From the NCBI RefSeq assembly GCF_002777825.1, contig NZ_MEIR01000082.1:62001-126000 (forward strand): a stretch of DNA of 64,000 bases. The letters are read 5' to 3'. The DNA is from Snodgrassella alvi. Its GTDB lineage: Bacteria; Pseudomonadota; Gammaproteobacteria; Burkholderiales; Neisseriaceae. Position numbers and translations under genes: made by a program. The notes beneath the pieces are model-generated. The model saw nothing but the letters and a program-made list of their open reading frames with translations, did not search any database and was not told where the DNA came from. Positions within the stretch are counted from its first letter, which is position 1, and each line of letters opens with the position of its first letter. This document shows positions 29,471 through 38,352 of the stretch, one piece after another.

Positions 29471-30793
29471 ATGGATATCGACATCACCATTTACCAGCAA
29501 CGTCGTCAAAAAGTACTGGAACAAATCGGCGAAGATGGCATTGCCATTCTTTTTGCCGCACCAGAACAGCGCCGCAGCAACGATACAGAATATCCTTTCC
29601 GGCAGGACAGCTATTTTCATTACCTGACCGGCTTTCCCGAAACCGGCGCCGCACTGATACTAAATGGCCGAGAACACAGCGCCACCCTGCTGTGCCGCAA
29701 TAAAGACCCCAAACAAGAAATCTGGAATGGCTTTCGCTATGGCCACACAGCAGCACGGGAAATATTTGCTTTCGATGCCACCGACGACATCAGCCAATGG
29801 CCGACTTACCTCAGAAATGCCCTGCCCGGACATCGGCGCCTTTTTGCCCTATGGGGTTTGTATCCTGAAAACGACCCGAAACTAATCGAATTATGGTACG
29901 AAGTTGCCCGCATCGCTAACTATCGCAGCGCCAATGGCAGCACCCTCGCACCAGACAGCCTAGTCAATCTGGCAACCATACTCGACCCAATGCGCCTTAT
30001 CAAAGATCAGCATGAACAGGCATTAATGCGCACAGCCGCCCAAATCAGCGCACAAGCACATATCCGCGCCATGCAGACCACCCGCCCGGGACAGTATGAA
30101 TATCAGGTAGAAGCCGAAATCCTGCATGAATTCATGCTGCGCGGAGCACGCTACCCTGCCTATAACAGCATCGTAGCCGGTGGTAAAAATGCCTGCTGCC
30201 TGCATTACGTCAGCAACAACTGCCAGCTTCAGCACAATGAACTACTCATGATAGATGCCGGTGCAGAATACCAGATGTATGCAGGTGACATCAGCCGTAC
30301 CTTCCCCATCAGCGGCCGCTTCAATAGCGCGCAAAAAGATATTTACGACATCGTACTGGCCGCTAACCAGGCCAGCATCGCCGCTACCATCAAACAGGCC
30401 AACTGGCAAACCATCAGCGCCACAGCCATCAGCATGCTGACTCAGGGGCTAATAGATTTGCGTATCCTGCATGGCAGCCTTGAACAGAATATCGAAACAC
30501 AAGCCTACCGGCGTTTTTACATGCATGGCCTCGGCCACTGGCTTGGTTTGGATGTTCATGATGTTGGAGGCCGCTTTGATCAAAAAGAACAGCCCATCCT
30601 GTTACAGCCCGGCATGGTAACCACAGTCGAACCCGGCTTGTACATCAGCGCTGCCGATGACATACCAGCAGCATTTCATAACATCGGCATTCGCATAGAA
30701 GACAACGTACTCGTTACCGAAACAGGCAACGAAGTCCTTACCGCTTCTGTGCCTAAAACCACCACAGAAATAGAAGCATTAATGCAGCATTAA
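29471..30793 (+). CDS. pepP: Xaa-Pro aminopeptidase
   Basis: Di-metal (Mn) peptidase that removes N-terminal residues before proline. An N-terminal creatinase-like domain (QDSYFHYLTGFPETGA near residue 46) is followed by the pita-bread catalytic domain. The five ligands are visible: two Asp in MIDAGAEYQMYAGDISRTFP, His in HGLGHWLGLDVHD, Glu in VEPGLYI and Glu in RIEDNVLVTE. Length 440 matches E. coli PepP. AAGGAG lies upstream. It follows the VanZ-like gene by 2 nt and ends at the hairpin at 30820. Confidence 0.95.
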   Translation: MDIDITIYQQRRQKVLEQIGEDGIAILFAAPEQRRSNDTEYPFRQDSYFHYLTGFPETGAALILNGREHSATLLCRNKDPKQEIWNGFRYGHTAAREIFAFDATDDISQWPTYLRNALPGHRRLFALWGLYPENDPKLIELWYEVARIANYRSANGSTLAPDSLVNLATILDPMRLIKDQHEQALMRTAAQISAQAHIRAMQTTRPGQYEYQVEAEILHEFMLRGARYPAYNSIVAGGKNACCLHYVSNNCQLQHNELLMIDAGAEYQMYAGDISRTFPISGRFNSAQKDIYDIVLAANQASIAATIKQANWQTISATAISMLTQGLIDLRILHGSLEQNIETQAYRRFYMHGLGHWLGLDVHDVGGRFDQKEQPILLQPGMVTTVEPGLYISAADDIPAAFHNIGIRIEDNVLVTETGNEVLTASVPKTTTEIEALMQH

Positions 30794-30819
30794 AACAACA
30801 ACATAAACATAATCAGTTT

Positions 30820-30850
30820 GCAGGCAGATAACTCCTCTGGCTGCTTTCTT
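30820..30850 (+). terminator. Hairpin after pepP, homologous to the hslO terminator
   Basis: Arms GCAGGCAGA and TCTGGCTGC (one mismatch) with a 7-nt loop and a following TTTCTTTTT, 27 nt after pepP. Alignment by eye shows it corresponds to the hslO terminator at 32077-32107 as part of a longer duplicated stretch. Confidence 0.7.
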
Positions 30851-30870
30851 TTTCAAATAGTTTCTAAATA

Positions 30871-30948
30871 TTACAGTTTCCTATTGGCCAAGTCTTGCTG
30901 TGCTGTTGCCACAACATTACTGCCAAACAAAGCACTCACATTAGCTGA
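30871..30948 (-). pseudogene. Duplicated, diverged 3' end of hslO
   Basis: Read on the minus strand this encodes ALFGSNVVATAQQDLANRKL and a stop. The intact hslO ends ALFGTDVVAAAQQELAARQL before its last two residues. The DNA match continues past the stop through the terminator hairpin (30820-30870 against 32083-32126). The copy contains only the last ~26 codons and has no start. Several differences are conservative at the protein level, as expected of an hslO end from a related lineage. It marks one edge of the inserted effector cassette. Confidence 0.8.
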
Positions 30949-31134
30949 TAGATAAAAATGAAATAATTACACCATATATCATTTTTAAATTAAAATTTTC
31001 GATAATATAATATTATTAACAATAGCGATAGAAATAGTTATATTTTTATATATAACAAATATATATCACGTACTACCCATAAATGGATAAACATGATCAA
31101 GCAATAATCATTATAAATGACAAAAGGATAGCAT

Positions 31135-31656
31135 ATGATTCAGTGTGATATGGATTACAATAACGTTACGGCAGATGGTAAGTCTATTAAATTAATATGT
31201 TACGGGGTAGGAACATTTGACGTCTTTTCAGGCATAAAACCAACAACAAATATTGCAGAATGTGCATTTAAGCATAAGGCAGCCCTTCCTCCCGGAACTT
31301 ATTGGATAGTCCCGCGCCCTGAGGGTAGCTTTGTTAATCGTGTATAGACTTTCATAAAAGATTATAGAAATGAAACAGACCACAGTGAATGATTTGGTTT
31401 GTGTAGCAATTTAACCATGAGTGATCACCTTTTTGTTAATGGCGTTGAAAGAGGCGGATTTAGGCTACATCCATTACGTCCAGATGGTTCGGGTGAGTCA
31501 TGGGGTTGTATAACATTTCGCCAATATTCCCAGTTTCAAATGCTTAGAAGGGCGCTTCTTTCTACAAAAAAAGTTAAAGTCAAAGATGACATTCAAGCAT
31601 ATGGGCAAATTGTCGTTAGAGGAAACACCAATTATGCAAATTGCAAAATCAAATAG
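31135..31656 (+). pseudogene. T6SS amidase/transpeptidase effector Tlde1-like (DUF2778), broken by two stops
   Basis: One reading frame of 174 codons is cut by TAG at 31345-31347 and TGA at 31390-31392. Read through, it has the DUF2778/Tlde1 landmarks: LPPGTYWIVPRPEGS, HSE-stop-FGL (where related proteins have a tryptophan, so TGG became TGA), GVERGGFRLHPLRPDG and SGESWGCITF, with the His and Cys of the L,D-transpeptidase-like active site. Such effectors are injected by the type VI system and attack peptidoglycan in the periplasm. An AAAAGGA site precedes the ATG. The codons after the stops show no frameshift, so decay is recent. No T6SS structural gene is in the window. Confidence 0.78.
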
Positions 31657-31897
31657 TCGCTTTCATTCTATTGCATTATTCATAGTTATTTACATAATAT
31701 GTCAGGCAATAGTATTTCTCGTCCGCCCCGTCTGGCAGCTCATAGAAAAATTATCATTCCTCATAGATGATTTACTAAATATAACTGGAATCGCATTGGC
31801 TGATGGTGAATTTAATCCATCTGGATTATCGGTTATTTTTGGTGTTCCCTTATTATGTACCCTTATTATTTTCTACCTCATCAAAAAACTAAGTTAA
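31634..31897 (+). CDS. Small membrane protein, candidate immunity protein of the Tlde1-like effector
   Basis: An 87-residue protein starting MQIAKSNSRFHSIALFIVIY, with two hydrophobic helices (about residues 12-37 and 64-82). Its start overlaps the last 23 nt of the effector frame, the tight order usual for effector-immunity pairs; AGAGGA lies about 10 nt upstream. A longer in-frame start at 31586 lies inside the effector and is less likely. Unlike the effector it has no internal stop. I do not recognise the family, and the immunity role rests on position and membrane location alone. Confidence 0.6.
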   Translation: MQIAKSNSRFHSIALFIVIYIICQAIVFLVRPVWQLIEKLSFLIDDLLNITGIALADGEFNPSGLSVIFGVPLLCTLIIFYLIKKLS

Positions 31898-32076
31898 TTT
31901 TAACAATCAGGTAAAGCCTCTTTTCAGGATAAGATAAATACAATTAATTCTTCCACAACCTATGCCAATAATATCAAGTATGGCTTTGGAAAAAATGACG
32001 TAATTTATTTTCACTACCTGCATACAGACCTTTATCAAAAATAATATAAAGCTATTATTTGAATTGATTGCCTGCA

Positions 32077-32107
32077 AAAAAAGCAGTCAGCGAATTCCGC
32101 TGGCTGC
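32077..32107 (-). terminator. Rho-independent terminator of hslO
   Basis: Minus-strand 10-bp stem GCAGCCAGCG/CGCTGACTGC (one G-U) with a 5-nt loop and a run of seven T, 20 nt past the hslO stop. Confidence 0.88.
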
Positions 32108-32126
32108 TTTCTGTCTCAAATCTTTT

Positions 32127-33041
32127 CTAATGATTCAACTGCCGTGCCGCCAGCTCCTGCTGGGCAGCTGCCACAACATCAGTACCAAACAAAGCATTCA
32201 CATCAGCCTCATCAAACACATAACGTGCATAACAGAAATCACAGTTCACCTCAATACTGCCCTGCTCCGCTACCGCCTCACCTACTTCCTGTCCGCCCAG
32301 TAACAACAGCATATCCCCCACCTTAGCACGGGAACAGGTACAGGCAAATTCCACATCCTGCGGCGCAAACAGCCTTACCTCATGTTCATGAAACAACCGG
32401 TACAGTAAAGTCTCAGCATCCAGTTGCAACAACTCATCCCCAGTAAGCGTACCAGCCAGAGCAGACAATTCCGTCCAGCTATCTTCCTCGATATCCTGTT
32501 CTGGTAATCTTTGCAGCAACAATCCACTGGCATGCTCATCATCTGCCGCCAACGTAATATGAGTCGCCAGTTGTTCCGAGCGCGCCATGTAATTCATCAG
32601 CATCTGCGCAATACTATCACCAGCCAGCTCCACCACCCCCTGCCATGAATCACCCTGAGCCGGTTGCAACGTCAGCACAAACATGCCGCCCTCACCCAGC
32701 AAATCCACCAGCTTCATATTTTCATCAATTACCGCAGACTCATCCCAGCGCGCAGTTGCCCGGCAAGTAGCTGCTGAGGTAGCTTCTGCGACCAGCATTT
32801 TCAACACCCCCTTACCTTGCACCTGCACAATCAGATTACCATCAAACTTCAGATTACTGGCCAGCAACACCGCCGCTACCGTCAGCTCCCCCAAAGCCTG
32901 ATGAATCGCCTTTGGATAAGCCTTATTCTGCGCCACGTGCCGCCATACCTGTTGCAAATTCACATGCAGACCACGCACCGGACAATCATCAAACATAAAA
33001 CGCGTCAACTGATCTGCCTTAGCCATCTTACTTTCTGTCAT
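32127..33041 (-). CDS. hslO: Redox-regulated chaperone Hsp33
   Basis: Hsp33 is a holdase switched on by oxidation. From the chosen start (MTESKMAKADQLTRFMFDDC) the protein has about 304 residues. GELTVAAVLLASNLKFDG and the GDDSWQGVVEL-type core are present, and the C-terminal zinc switch shows CTC near residue 248 and CDFC near 281, the four thiolate ligands. The ORF extends upstream to 33098, but that reading would overlap the heat-shock promoter at 33071-33099; GGGATGG lies 8 nt before the ATG at 33041. The next ATG (33026) is an alternative. The gene's 3' end is duplicated at 30871-30948. Confidence 0.92.
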   Translation of the reverse strand: MTESKMAKADQLTRFMFDDCPVRGLHVNLQQVWRHVAQNKAYPKAIHQALGELTVAAVLLASNLKFDGNLIVQVQGKGVLKMLVAEATSAATCRATARWDESAVIDENMKLVDLLGEGGMFVLTLQPAQGDSWQGVVELAGDSIAQMLMNYMARSEQLATHITLAADDEHASGLLLQRLPEQDIEEDSWTELSALAGTLTGDELLQLDAETLLYRLFHEHEVRLFAPQDVEFACTCSRAKVGDMLLLLGGQEVGEAVAEQGSIEVNCDFCYARYVFDEADVNALFGTDVVAAAQQELAARQLNH

Positions 33042-33070
33042 CATTACCATCCCAGCAAAATAATCAGCCA

Positions 33071-33099
33071 ATATGGCCGCACCAGCCAAAAAAATCAAG
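33071..33099 (-). promoter_or_regulatory. Probable sigma-32-type promoter of hslO
   Basis: On the minus strand CTTGATT and GGCCATAT are spaced by 14 nt, resembling the RpoH consensus with two mismatches in each box. It lies about 30 nt before the preferred hslO start, and hslO is a heat-shock gene in E. coli. Confidence 0.5.
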
Positions 33100-33213
33100 T
33101 CAGATTATCGCCAAACCAAAACCATACAATCTTCCTAGTTACATCCCTTACCATCAAATTCATTAAACCAATATATACATATTGAAATAATTACATTAAA
33201 ACATACAACTTTT

Positions 33214-34345
33214 TTAGGAACTAAGATAAACTTAACTCCTAAAAGGAAAAATATGAATCAAGAAAAATGTATAAGACAGACTTTTAGTGCTGATTTTAAA
33301 ATGTAAATAAGCAAATTTTATCAGCGGAGAAAATCGCGCCGCGAATTAGTCAAGAATTATAACTTGATATCATACACTTTACACCAATAGATAAGCCAAT
33401 TAAACAAAATGACTCATTTAAAATTGAAGATAACTGCATTCTCACAGAAAATAAACAGCTTGCATGACAAAAAGAGCTCAAGCAATTGCGGATGGAAAAC
33501 AATATTCCAAAGTAAATATACTAAATAATGAGACGAAAATCAAAATCCTGAAAGCAAACCAACATAGTTATACTGCAATGACAATATATCGTTGCTTAGG
33601 GATATCCAGACATTATATCTATTATCAGAACAAAGCCACTAAGCAGAAAACAATTGCGGAGTATGCAATAAATAAGATATTAACTATTTTAACCGCAGCT
33701 ATCAAACGTATAAGAGCAGACGGGTTCGTTTTGCCTAACAACAGGCAAGCATCAGTGTTTCCTGCCGTTAGATTGCCCGAGTAATGAAGTCACTATCATT
33801 GAAATCAAATTCTACAGTTAAACTGTAAGCAAATACCTTAGGCAGCAAATAATAGCTAATCATTTATAATATTAGTTTAATATGGGTACCAACCTGCAAA
33901 TTATAAAAACGAACTTAACCTACAGTCGCATTAACCATCGCCGGAATTATTTTATGTGTTACTTAAGTTATCCAATAACCATATAATTAATTATCGCGTC
34001 ATTCAACATAAAATAGCAAACTTAACAATGTCTGCATAAAGCCAGATTAAGCCACTGCTATCACCACTAAACCTATTTTATTCAGATAGAAGAAAGGAGT
34101 TTGATAATCAGTTGCCAAATAAATGTTTTAATACCTTTGATATTCAACGTTTACTAAGCAAAAAAATGCCTGCACGATAACACATAACGCAAATAACATT
34201 TAAAACTAAGTGTATTAAAGAAGAAAATTTATAACAACTCAAAAATAGCAACAAGCTTTTGCTGCATATGCTTATTAGTAAAACTTACAAATAGTTATAT
34301 TCTTCGTTAGCCTAATTGTCCGCTGCGGAATTTAACAAATAAACA
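33214..34345 (+). mobile_element. Decayed IS3-family insertion sequence (transposase relic)
   Basis: An IS3-family transposase can be traced through many stops and shifts. OrfA: RQTFSADFKM at 33277, then KSRRELVKNYNL and, in a shifted frame, IEDNCILTENKQLA and ELKQLRMENN. OrfB: TAMTIYRCLGISRHYIYYQ near 33574, NRSYQTYKSRRVRFA and QASISVSCR near 33690-33770, a catalytic-core trace SDRRKEFDNQLPNKCF near 34085 and the C-terminal TFKTKCIKEEN with LSAAEFNK near 34200-34340. At least five stops and several frameshifts make it non-functional. An imperfect inverted repeat (TTAGGAACTAAG at 33214, its complement at 33231) lies at the left edge; exact IS termini are not defined. Confidence 0.78.
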
Positions 34346-34569
34346 TCCACAATTTTATTGTTTCAAAATGTATTACCATTCCAGAGAGAATTTTCTACTC
34401 CGTAGCTCTAATATTTTAAGAGAGATAAGTACAATTGGTGACCAACTTTGAAAATCATGTGACAAATTATTTAATAAAATATAATTTCAAAAATTTGAGA
34501 TGAACTTAAATCTAACTCAAAATTTTAAAACTATATTGTTATATAGTCCTACAAAGTAATCTACCAAAA
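34346..34569. other. AT-rich spacer between IS relic and tRNA-Arg
   Basis: About 220 nt of AT-rich sequence with no ORF; possibly more IS debris. Nothing further can be supported. Confidence 0.35.
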
Positions 34570-34646
34570 TGGTGCACCCGGAGCGATTCGAACGCCCGAC
34601 CCTCTGGTTCGTAGCCAGATACTCTATCCAACTGAGCTACGGGTGC
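34570..34646 (-). tRNA. tRNA-Arg (anticodon ACG)
   Basis: Reading the minus strand gives a 77-nt tRNA with encoded CCA: acceptor arm GCACCCG pairing with CGGGTGC, D arm AGCTCAGTTGGATAGAGT, anticodon arm CTGGCTACGAACCAG with ACG at the anticodon, and T arm with GTTCGAATC. ACG (read as ICG after deamination) decodes CGU/CGC/CGA. It is downstream of the arc cluster on the same strand and next to the IS relic; no attachment-site duplicate is seen. Confidence 0.97.
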
Positions 34647-34762
34647 ATACATACTATATTAATCTAAATAAGATGATACAGTCAAATGTTCATATCAAAT
34701 TAATCCAGTCAGAAAGAAACCATCTCTCAAATTTTGTTTTTTTGTTTATTTTATAATAAGCA

Positions 34763-34798
34763 CTCCTCCCTAGAATCTACTGAAGATTGAGGAAGGAG
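34763..34798 (-). terminator. Probable terminator of the arc operon
   Basis: Minus-strand CTCCTTCC and GGGAGGAG pair (one G-U) around a 20-nt loop, followed by a T/A-rich stretch with T runs, 33 nt beyond the transporter stop. Confidence 0.5.
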
Positions 34799-34830
34799 CT
34801 GAGGAAAAACGGCCGGTGTAAATTGGAAAA

Positions 34831-36303
34831 TCAATTTATCAATAATTTCATAGATACGGTCAAAATAATTATATTCATAATCAATATAATAGCTATAGGT
34901 CGACCCATAAATTTTAACCAAGTACTGTAATTTACTTTAGATAATTGCAAGCCGCCCATTACCACACCAGACGTAGGTGTAATCAAATTTACTAAGCCGC
35001 TGCCAGCTGCAAAAATCATAATCATAATATTAGGATCCATTCCTAACTTAGCCGTCAGCGGCCCTAGAATCGGTATAGAAACAAAGGCCAGAGCAGATGT
35101 TGAGGGAATCAAGAAAGACAAACCTAAATAAATCAAATAGGCTACAGGCACGAAAATAATTGGTGATAAACCTGTTAATAGATTTTGAGCCTTATCTAAA
35201 ATAAATAGATCCAGATGTGTTTCTCCCATTAATACAGATATAGAACGAGCAACAACAATGATCAAAACCACTGATAAGATATCGCAAGCTCCCGCTATAA
35301 AATTATCAATAATTTCTTTTTCCGACATTTTTGCCGCAATACCAATCACTACTGACATCAATAAGAACCACATAGCTAAATCACCAAAGGTCCAGTCTCC
35401 AAAGTTACTGCCAGTCAAAAATGACGTCCAATCATTAAAAACGGTTATATTAAATTCTCCCCAAGGTATTAATGAAATTATCATAACAATGAAGGTAAAC
35501 GCAAATAGGATCAGAATATTTTTTTCACGCCGCCCAAAGTTAAGATGTTCTGTATTTTCTGTATTAAAATACAGATTCATTTCCGTTTGTTCTTGTTGGG
35601 ACAACAATGTCAGACCCTTATCTTTTTTAATTTTCTTGGCATACCTCATTACATACCATATACAAAAAGCGAGCGTTGATAACCAAAGTACTGTTCCCAC
35701 AGTGATTATAGTCCCCTGATTTGGATTATAACCAACACCCTTAAGTGCATCACCAGCCACACCAGTAGCAAAAGGATTAACTGTTGAGCCTAATACACCA
35801 GCTCCTGCTCCCAAAAGAATGACTGCTACAGCTACTATAGTATCAAAACCAGCAGCAACCAAAGTTGCAGTGATAAGAACATAAAATGCAATAGTCTCTT
35901 CAGCCATTCCATATACAGTTCCACCAATAGAAAACAAAAACATCAGCAGCGGGATAAGCACCAATTCTTTTCCTTTTAATTTCTGCACCAATGCAGAAAT
36001 ACCAGCTTCTAAAGAATTTGTTTTCATCGCCACATTGATAAACCCGCCTAATACAAGGATAAATACAGCGATATTAATTGAATTTTGAAAAGATTTAAAT
36101 GGTGCCATCACAAGATTACTAAGTGACGGAGAGATAACTGTAGAGACTACTTCTGAACTATCAGGGAGAGTGACCGGAGTAAATGAATGACCAGATAATA
36201 ATTTAGAAATAATCCATAGCAAAGTCAAAATAATAAATAAAATACTAAATGCTGATAAGGATTTTTTCTTTTCTTTGGATTGAGTACTTTTTTCAGATTG
36301 CAT
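34831..36303 (-). CDS. YfcC-family antiporter of the arginine deiminase operon (ArcD-type role)
   Basis: A 490-residue membrane protein with about twelve hydrophobic segments and a lysine-rich loop near residue 225. NSLEAGISALVQKLKGKELV, GMAEETIAFYVL, LGAGAGVLGSTVNPFATG and LSFLIPSTSALAFVSIPILGP are features of the YfcC/anaerobic C4-dicarboxylate carrier-like family. In several arc operons such a protein replaces the APC-type ArcD as arginine-ornithine exchanger, and that is inferred here from position: last gene of arcA-arcB-arcC-arcD, 62 nt after arcC. It lies in an AT-rich stretch unlike the flanking housekeeping genes. Confidence 0.82.
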   Translation of the reverse strand: MQSEKSTQSKEKKKSLSAFSILFIILTLLWIISKLLSGHSFTPVTLPDSSEVVSTVISPSLSNLVMAPFKSFQNSINIAVFILVLGGFINVAMKTNSLEAGISALVQKLKGKELVLIPLLMFLFSIGGTVYGMAEETIAFYVLITATLVAAGFDTIVAVAVILLGAGAGVLGSTVNPFATGVAGDALKGVGYNPNQGTIITVGTVLWLSTLAFCIWYVMRYAKKIKKDKGLTLLSQQEQTEMNLYFNTENTEHLNFGRREKNILILFAFTFIVMIISLIPWGEFNITVFNDWTSFLTGSNFGDWTFGDLAMWFLLMSVVIGIAAKMSEKEIIDNFIAGACDILSVVLIIVVARSISVLMGETHLDLFILDKAQNLLTGLSPIIFVPVAYLIYLGLSFLIPSTSALAFVSIPILGPLTAKLGMDPNIMIMIFAAGSGLVNLITPTSGVVMGGLQLSKVNYSTWLKFMGRPIAIILIMNIIILTVSMKLLIN

Positions 36304-36365
36304 AATAACGAATCCTTAAAAAAAAGGTACCGCATTTATTCAATACGATACCTAGTTTGCTTCAG

Positions 36366-37301
36366 TTAATAGTATGTTAGCTCAGCAGAAAACGATGTAT
36401 TAATCCTCGTACCAGCAATACCTTTAACAATATCTTCAATATCAGCCAAAGATCCGATGACTGCTGATTTTCCCGGATTTTCCCGTGCAAAATTTATGGC
36501 AGCCTGTACTTTTGGCCCCATGGAACCGGCAGCAAAGCCCATTTTCTCTAACGTATCGGGGTGTGCCTCCTTAATCGCCTGTTGATTTGGTTGACCCCAA
36601 TTAACAAAAGCTGCAGATACATCAGTTGCAATGATAAAAATATCAGCCGCAACTTGTTTTGCTAAAACAGCAGAACAAAGATCTTTATCTATTACAGCTT
36701 CCACTCCTTTTAAGGTACCATCATCGTCATAAAATGTTGGTATACCACCACCACCAGCACAAATAACCACCGTACCTTTTTCCAATAACCATTTTACAGG
36801 TCGAATTTCAAAAATACGTTTCGGAATTGGGCTGGGAACGACACGTCTATATTTATCGTTATCAGGAGCAATGCTCCAATTTTTTTCTTTTGCCAGCTTT
36901 TCAGCCTCTTCTTTTGTGTAAACAGGACCGATAGGCTTGGTTGGATTCATGAATGCTGGATCATTTTTATCAACTTCTACTTGAGATAATAACGTTGCTA
37001 ATGGCGTCTCTAGCGGAAGAAGATTACCTAATTCTTGCATGATCATATAACCAATCATTCCAATAGACTCTGCTCCTAATACATCTAAAGGATATGAAGG
37101 AACATCCGTATATGACAAAGATTGTAATGCAATTAATCCTACTTGCGGGCCATTACCATGCGCAATAACTAATTCATTTCCCGGATAAACTTTAGCAATT
37201 TGCTGGCATGCAATTTTAGTATTTTGGCGTTGATTCTCAGCCGTTAAAGGCTCCCCTCGTCGCAATAGCGCATTACCACCTAAAGCAATAACAATTCTCA
37301 T
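36366..37301 (-). CDS. arcC: Carbamate kinase
   Basis: Converts carbamoyl phosphate and ADP to ATP, carbon dioxide and ammonia, the energy-yielding end of the arginine deiminase pathway. The 311-residue protein begins [20 protein letters not shown] and has the amino acid kinase features [36 protein letters not shown] and [12 protein letters not shown]. Length and motifs are normal. It lies between arcB (21-nt gap) and the antiporter gene in one operon. Confidence 0.96.
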   Translation of the reverse strand: MRIVIALGGNALLRRGEPLTAENQRQNTKIACQQIAKVYPGNELVIAHGNGPQVGLIALQSLSYTDVPSYPLDVLGAESIGMIGYMIMQELGNLLPLETPLATLLSQVEVDKNDPAFMNPTKPIGPVYTKEEAEKLAKEKNWSIAPDNDKYRRVVPSPIPKRIFEIRPVKWLLEKGTVVICAGGGGIPTFYDDDGTLKGVEAVIDKDLCSAVLAKQVAADIFIIATDVSAAFVNWGQPNQQAIKEAHPDTLEKMGFAAGSMGPKVQAAINFARENPGKSAVIGSLADIEDIVKGIAGTRINTSFSAELTYY

Positions 37302-37322
37302 TTTGATTCCAATCGTTTTATT

Positions 37323-38330
37323 TTAAACTAAGCTGGATACAATAACTGCTTTAATAGTATGCATTCTGTTTTCTGCTTGTTCGAATGCAATATTAATGGG
37401 AGATTCAAATATATCTTCTGTAACTTCGATACCATTTTTAAATTGAGGATATTGTTCCGCAACCTCTCTGCCCACCGTAGTTTCAGAATTATGAAATGCA
37501 GGTAAACAATGCATAAATTTAACCCGTGGATTGCCAGTTGCCGCAATTAATTCCTTATTTACCTGATACGGAGTTAACGCATCAACACGTTCACCCCATG
37601 ATTCGATAGGTTCACCCATCGAAACCCAAACATCAGTATGAATAAAATCAACGTCTTTCACCGCTTTTTTTACATCATCAGTAACAGTGATGCGCGCACC
37701 ACTTTCTTTGGCAAATTTCTCACACATTGCCACTAATTCGGGCTCAGGCAGTAATGATTTTGGGCCAGAAATACGTACATCCATACCTAATTTCGCACCG
37801 ATTAACAATAATGAATTTCCCATATTATTGCGTGCATCACCTACATACGCGTACTTGATTTCATTTAGCGGTTTGCCATTAGAATATTCCAGCATTGTTA
37901 ATACATCTGCAAGCATCTGCGTTGGATGAAACTCATCGGTTAAACCATTCCACACAGGAACACCCGCATAATCTGCAAGCTCTTGCACAACAGATTGTTT
38001 GTAACCGCGATACTCAATCCCATCATACATACGTCCCAATACACGGGCAGTATCTTTCATACTTTCTTTATGACCAATTTGTGAACCACTTGAACCAATA
38101 TAAGTCACATTTGCTCCTTGGTCATGGGCAGCAACCTCAAAAGCACAACGCGTTCTAGTTGAAGTTTTTTCAAAAATTAAAGCAATATTTTTGCCTTTTA
38201 ATAATTGTTGTTCTGTTCCAGCATATTTAGCTCTTTTAAGATCACGAGCCAAATCAATTAGATAATTAATTTCACGTTCAGTATGATGAACTAAACTAAG
38301 TAAATTACGATTTTTTAGATTGAAAGCCAT
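37323..38330 (-). CDS. arcB: Ornithine carbamoyltransferase, catabolic
   Basis: Phosphorolyses citrulline to ornithine and carbamoyl phosphate in this context. The carbamoyl-phosphate site [15 protein letters not shown] is near residues 54-68, followed by [20 protein letters not shown]; the ornithine site HCLPAFHN is near residue 272. The 335-residue length and the position between arcA and arcC argue for the catabolic enzyme rather than anabolic ArgF, although the folds are the same. Gap to arcA is 22 nt. Confidence 0.93.
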   Translation of the reverse strand: MAFNLKNRNLLSLVHHTEREINYLIDLARDLKRAKYAGTEQQLLKGKNIALIFEKTSTRTRCAFEVAAHDQGANVTYIGSSGSQIGHKESMKDTARVLGRMYDGIEYRGYKQSVVQELADYAGVPVWNGLTDEFHPTQMLADVLTMLEYSNGKPLNEIKYAYVGDARNNMGNSLLLIGAKLGMDVRISGPKSLLPEPELVAMCEKFAKESGARITVTDDVKKAVKDVDFIHTDVWVSMGEPIESWGERVDALTPYQVNKELIAATGNPRVKFMHCLPAFHNSETTVGREVAEQYPQFKNGIEVTEDIFESPINIAFEQAENRMHTIKAVIVSSLV

Positions 38331-38352
38331 GATAAATTTCCTTTATTTAAAC

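Noticed and set aside
34570-34646. tRNA-Arg as an integration site for a genomic island
   Set aside because: No integrase and no visible duplicate of the tRNA 3' end in the window; the neighbouring IS relic does not need a tRNA site.
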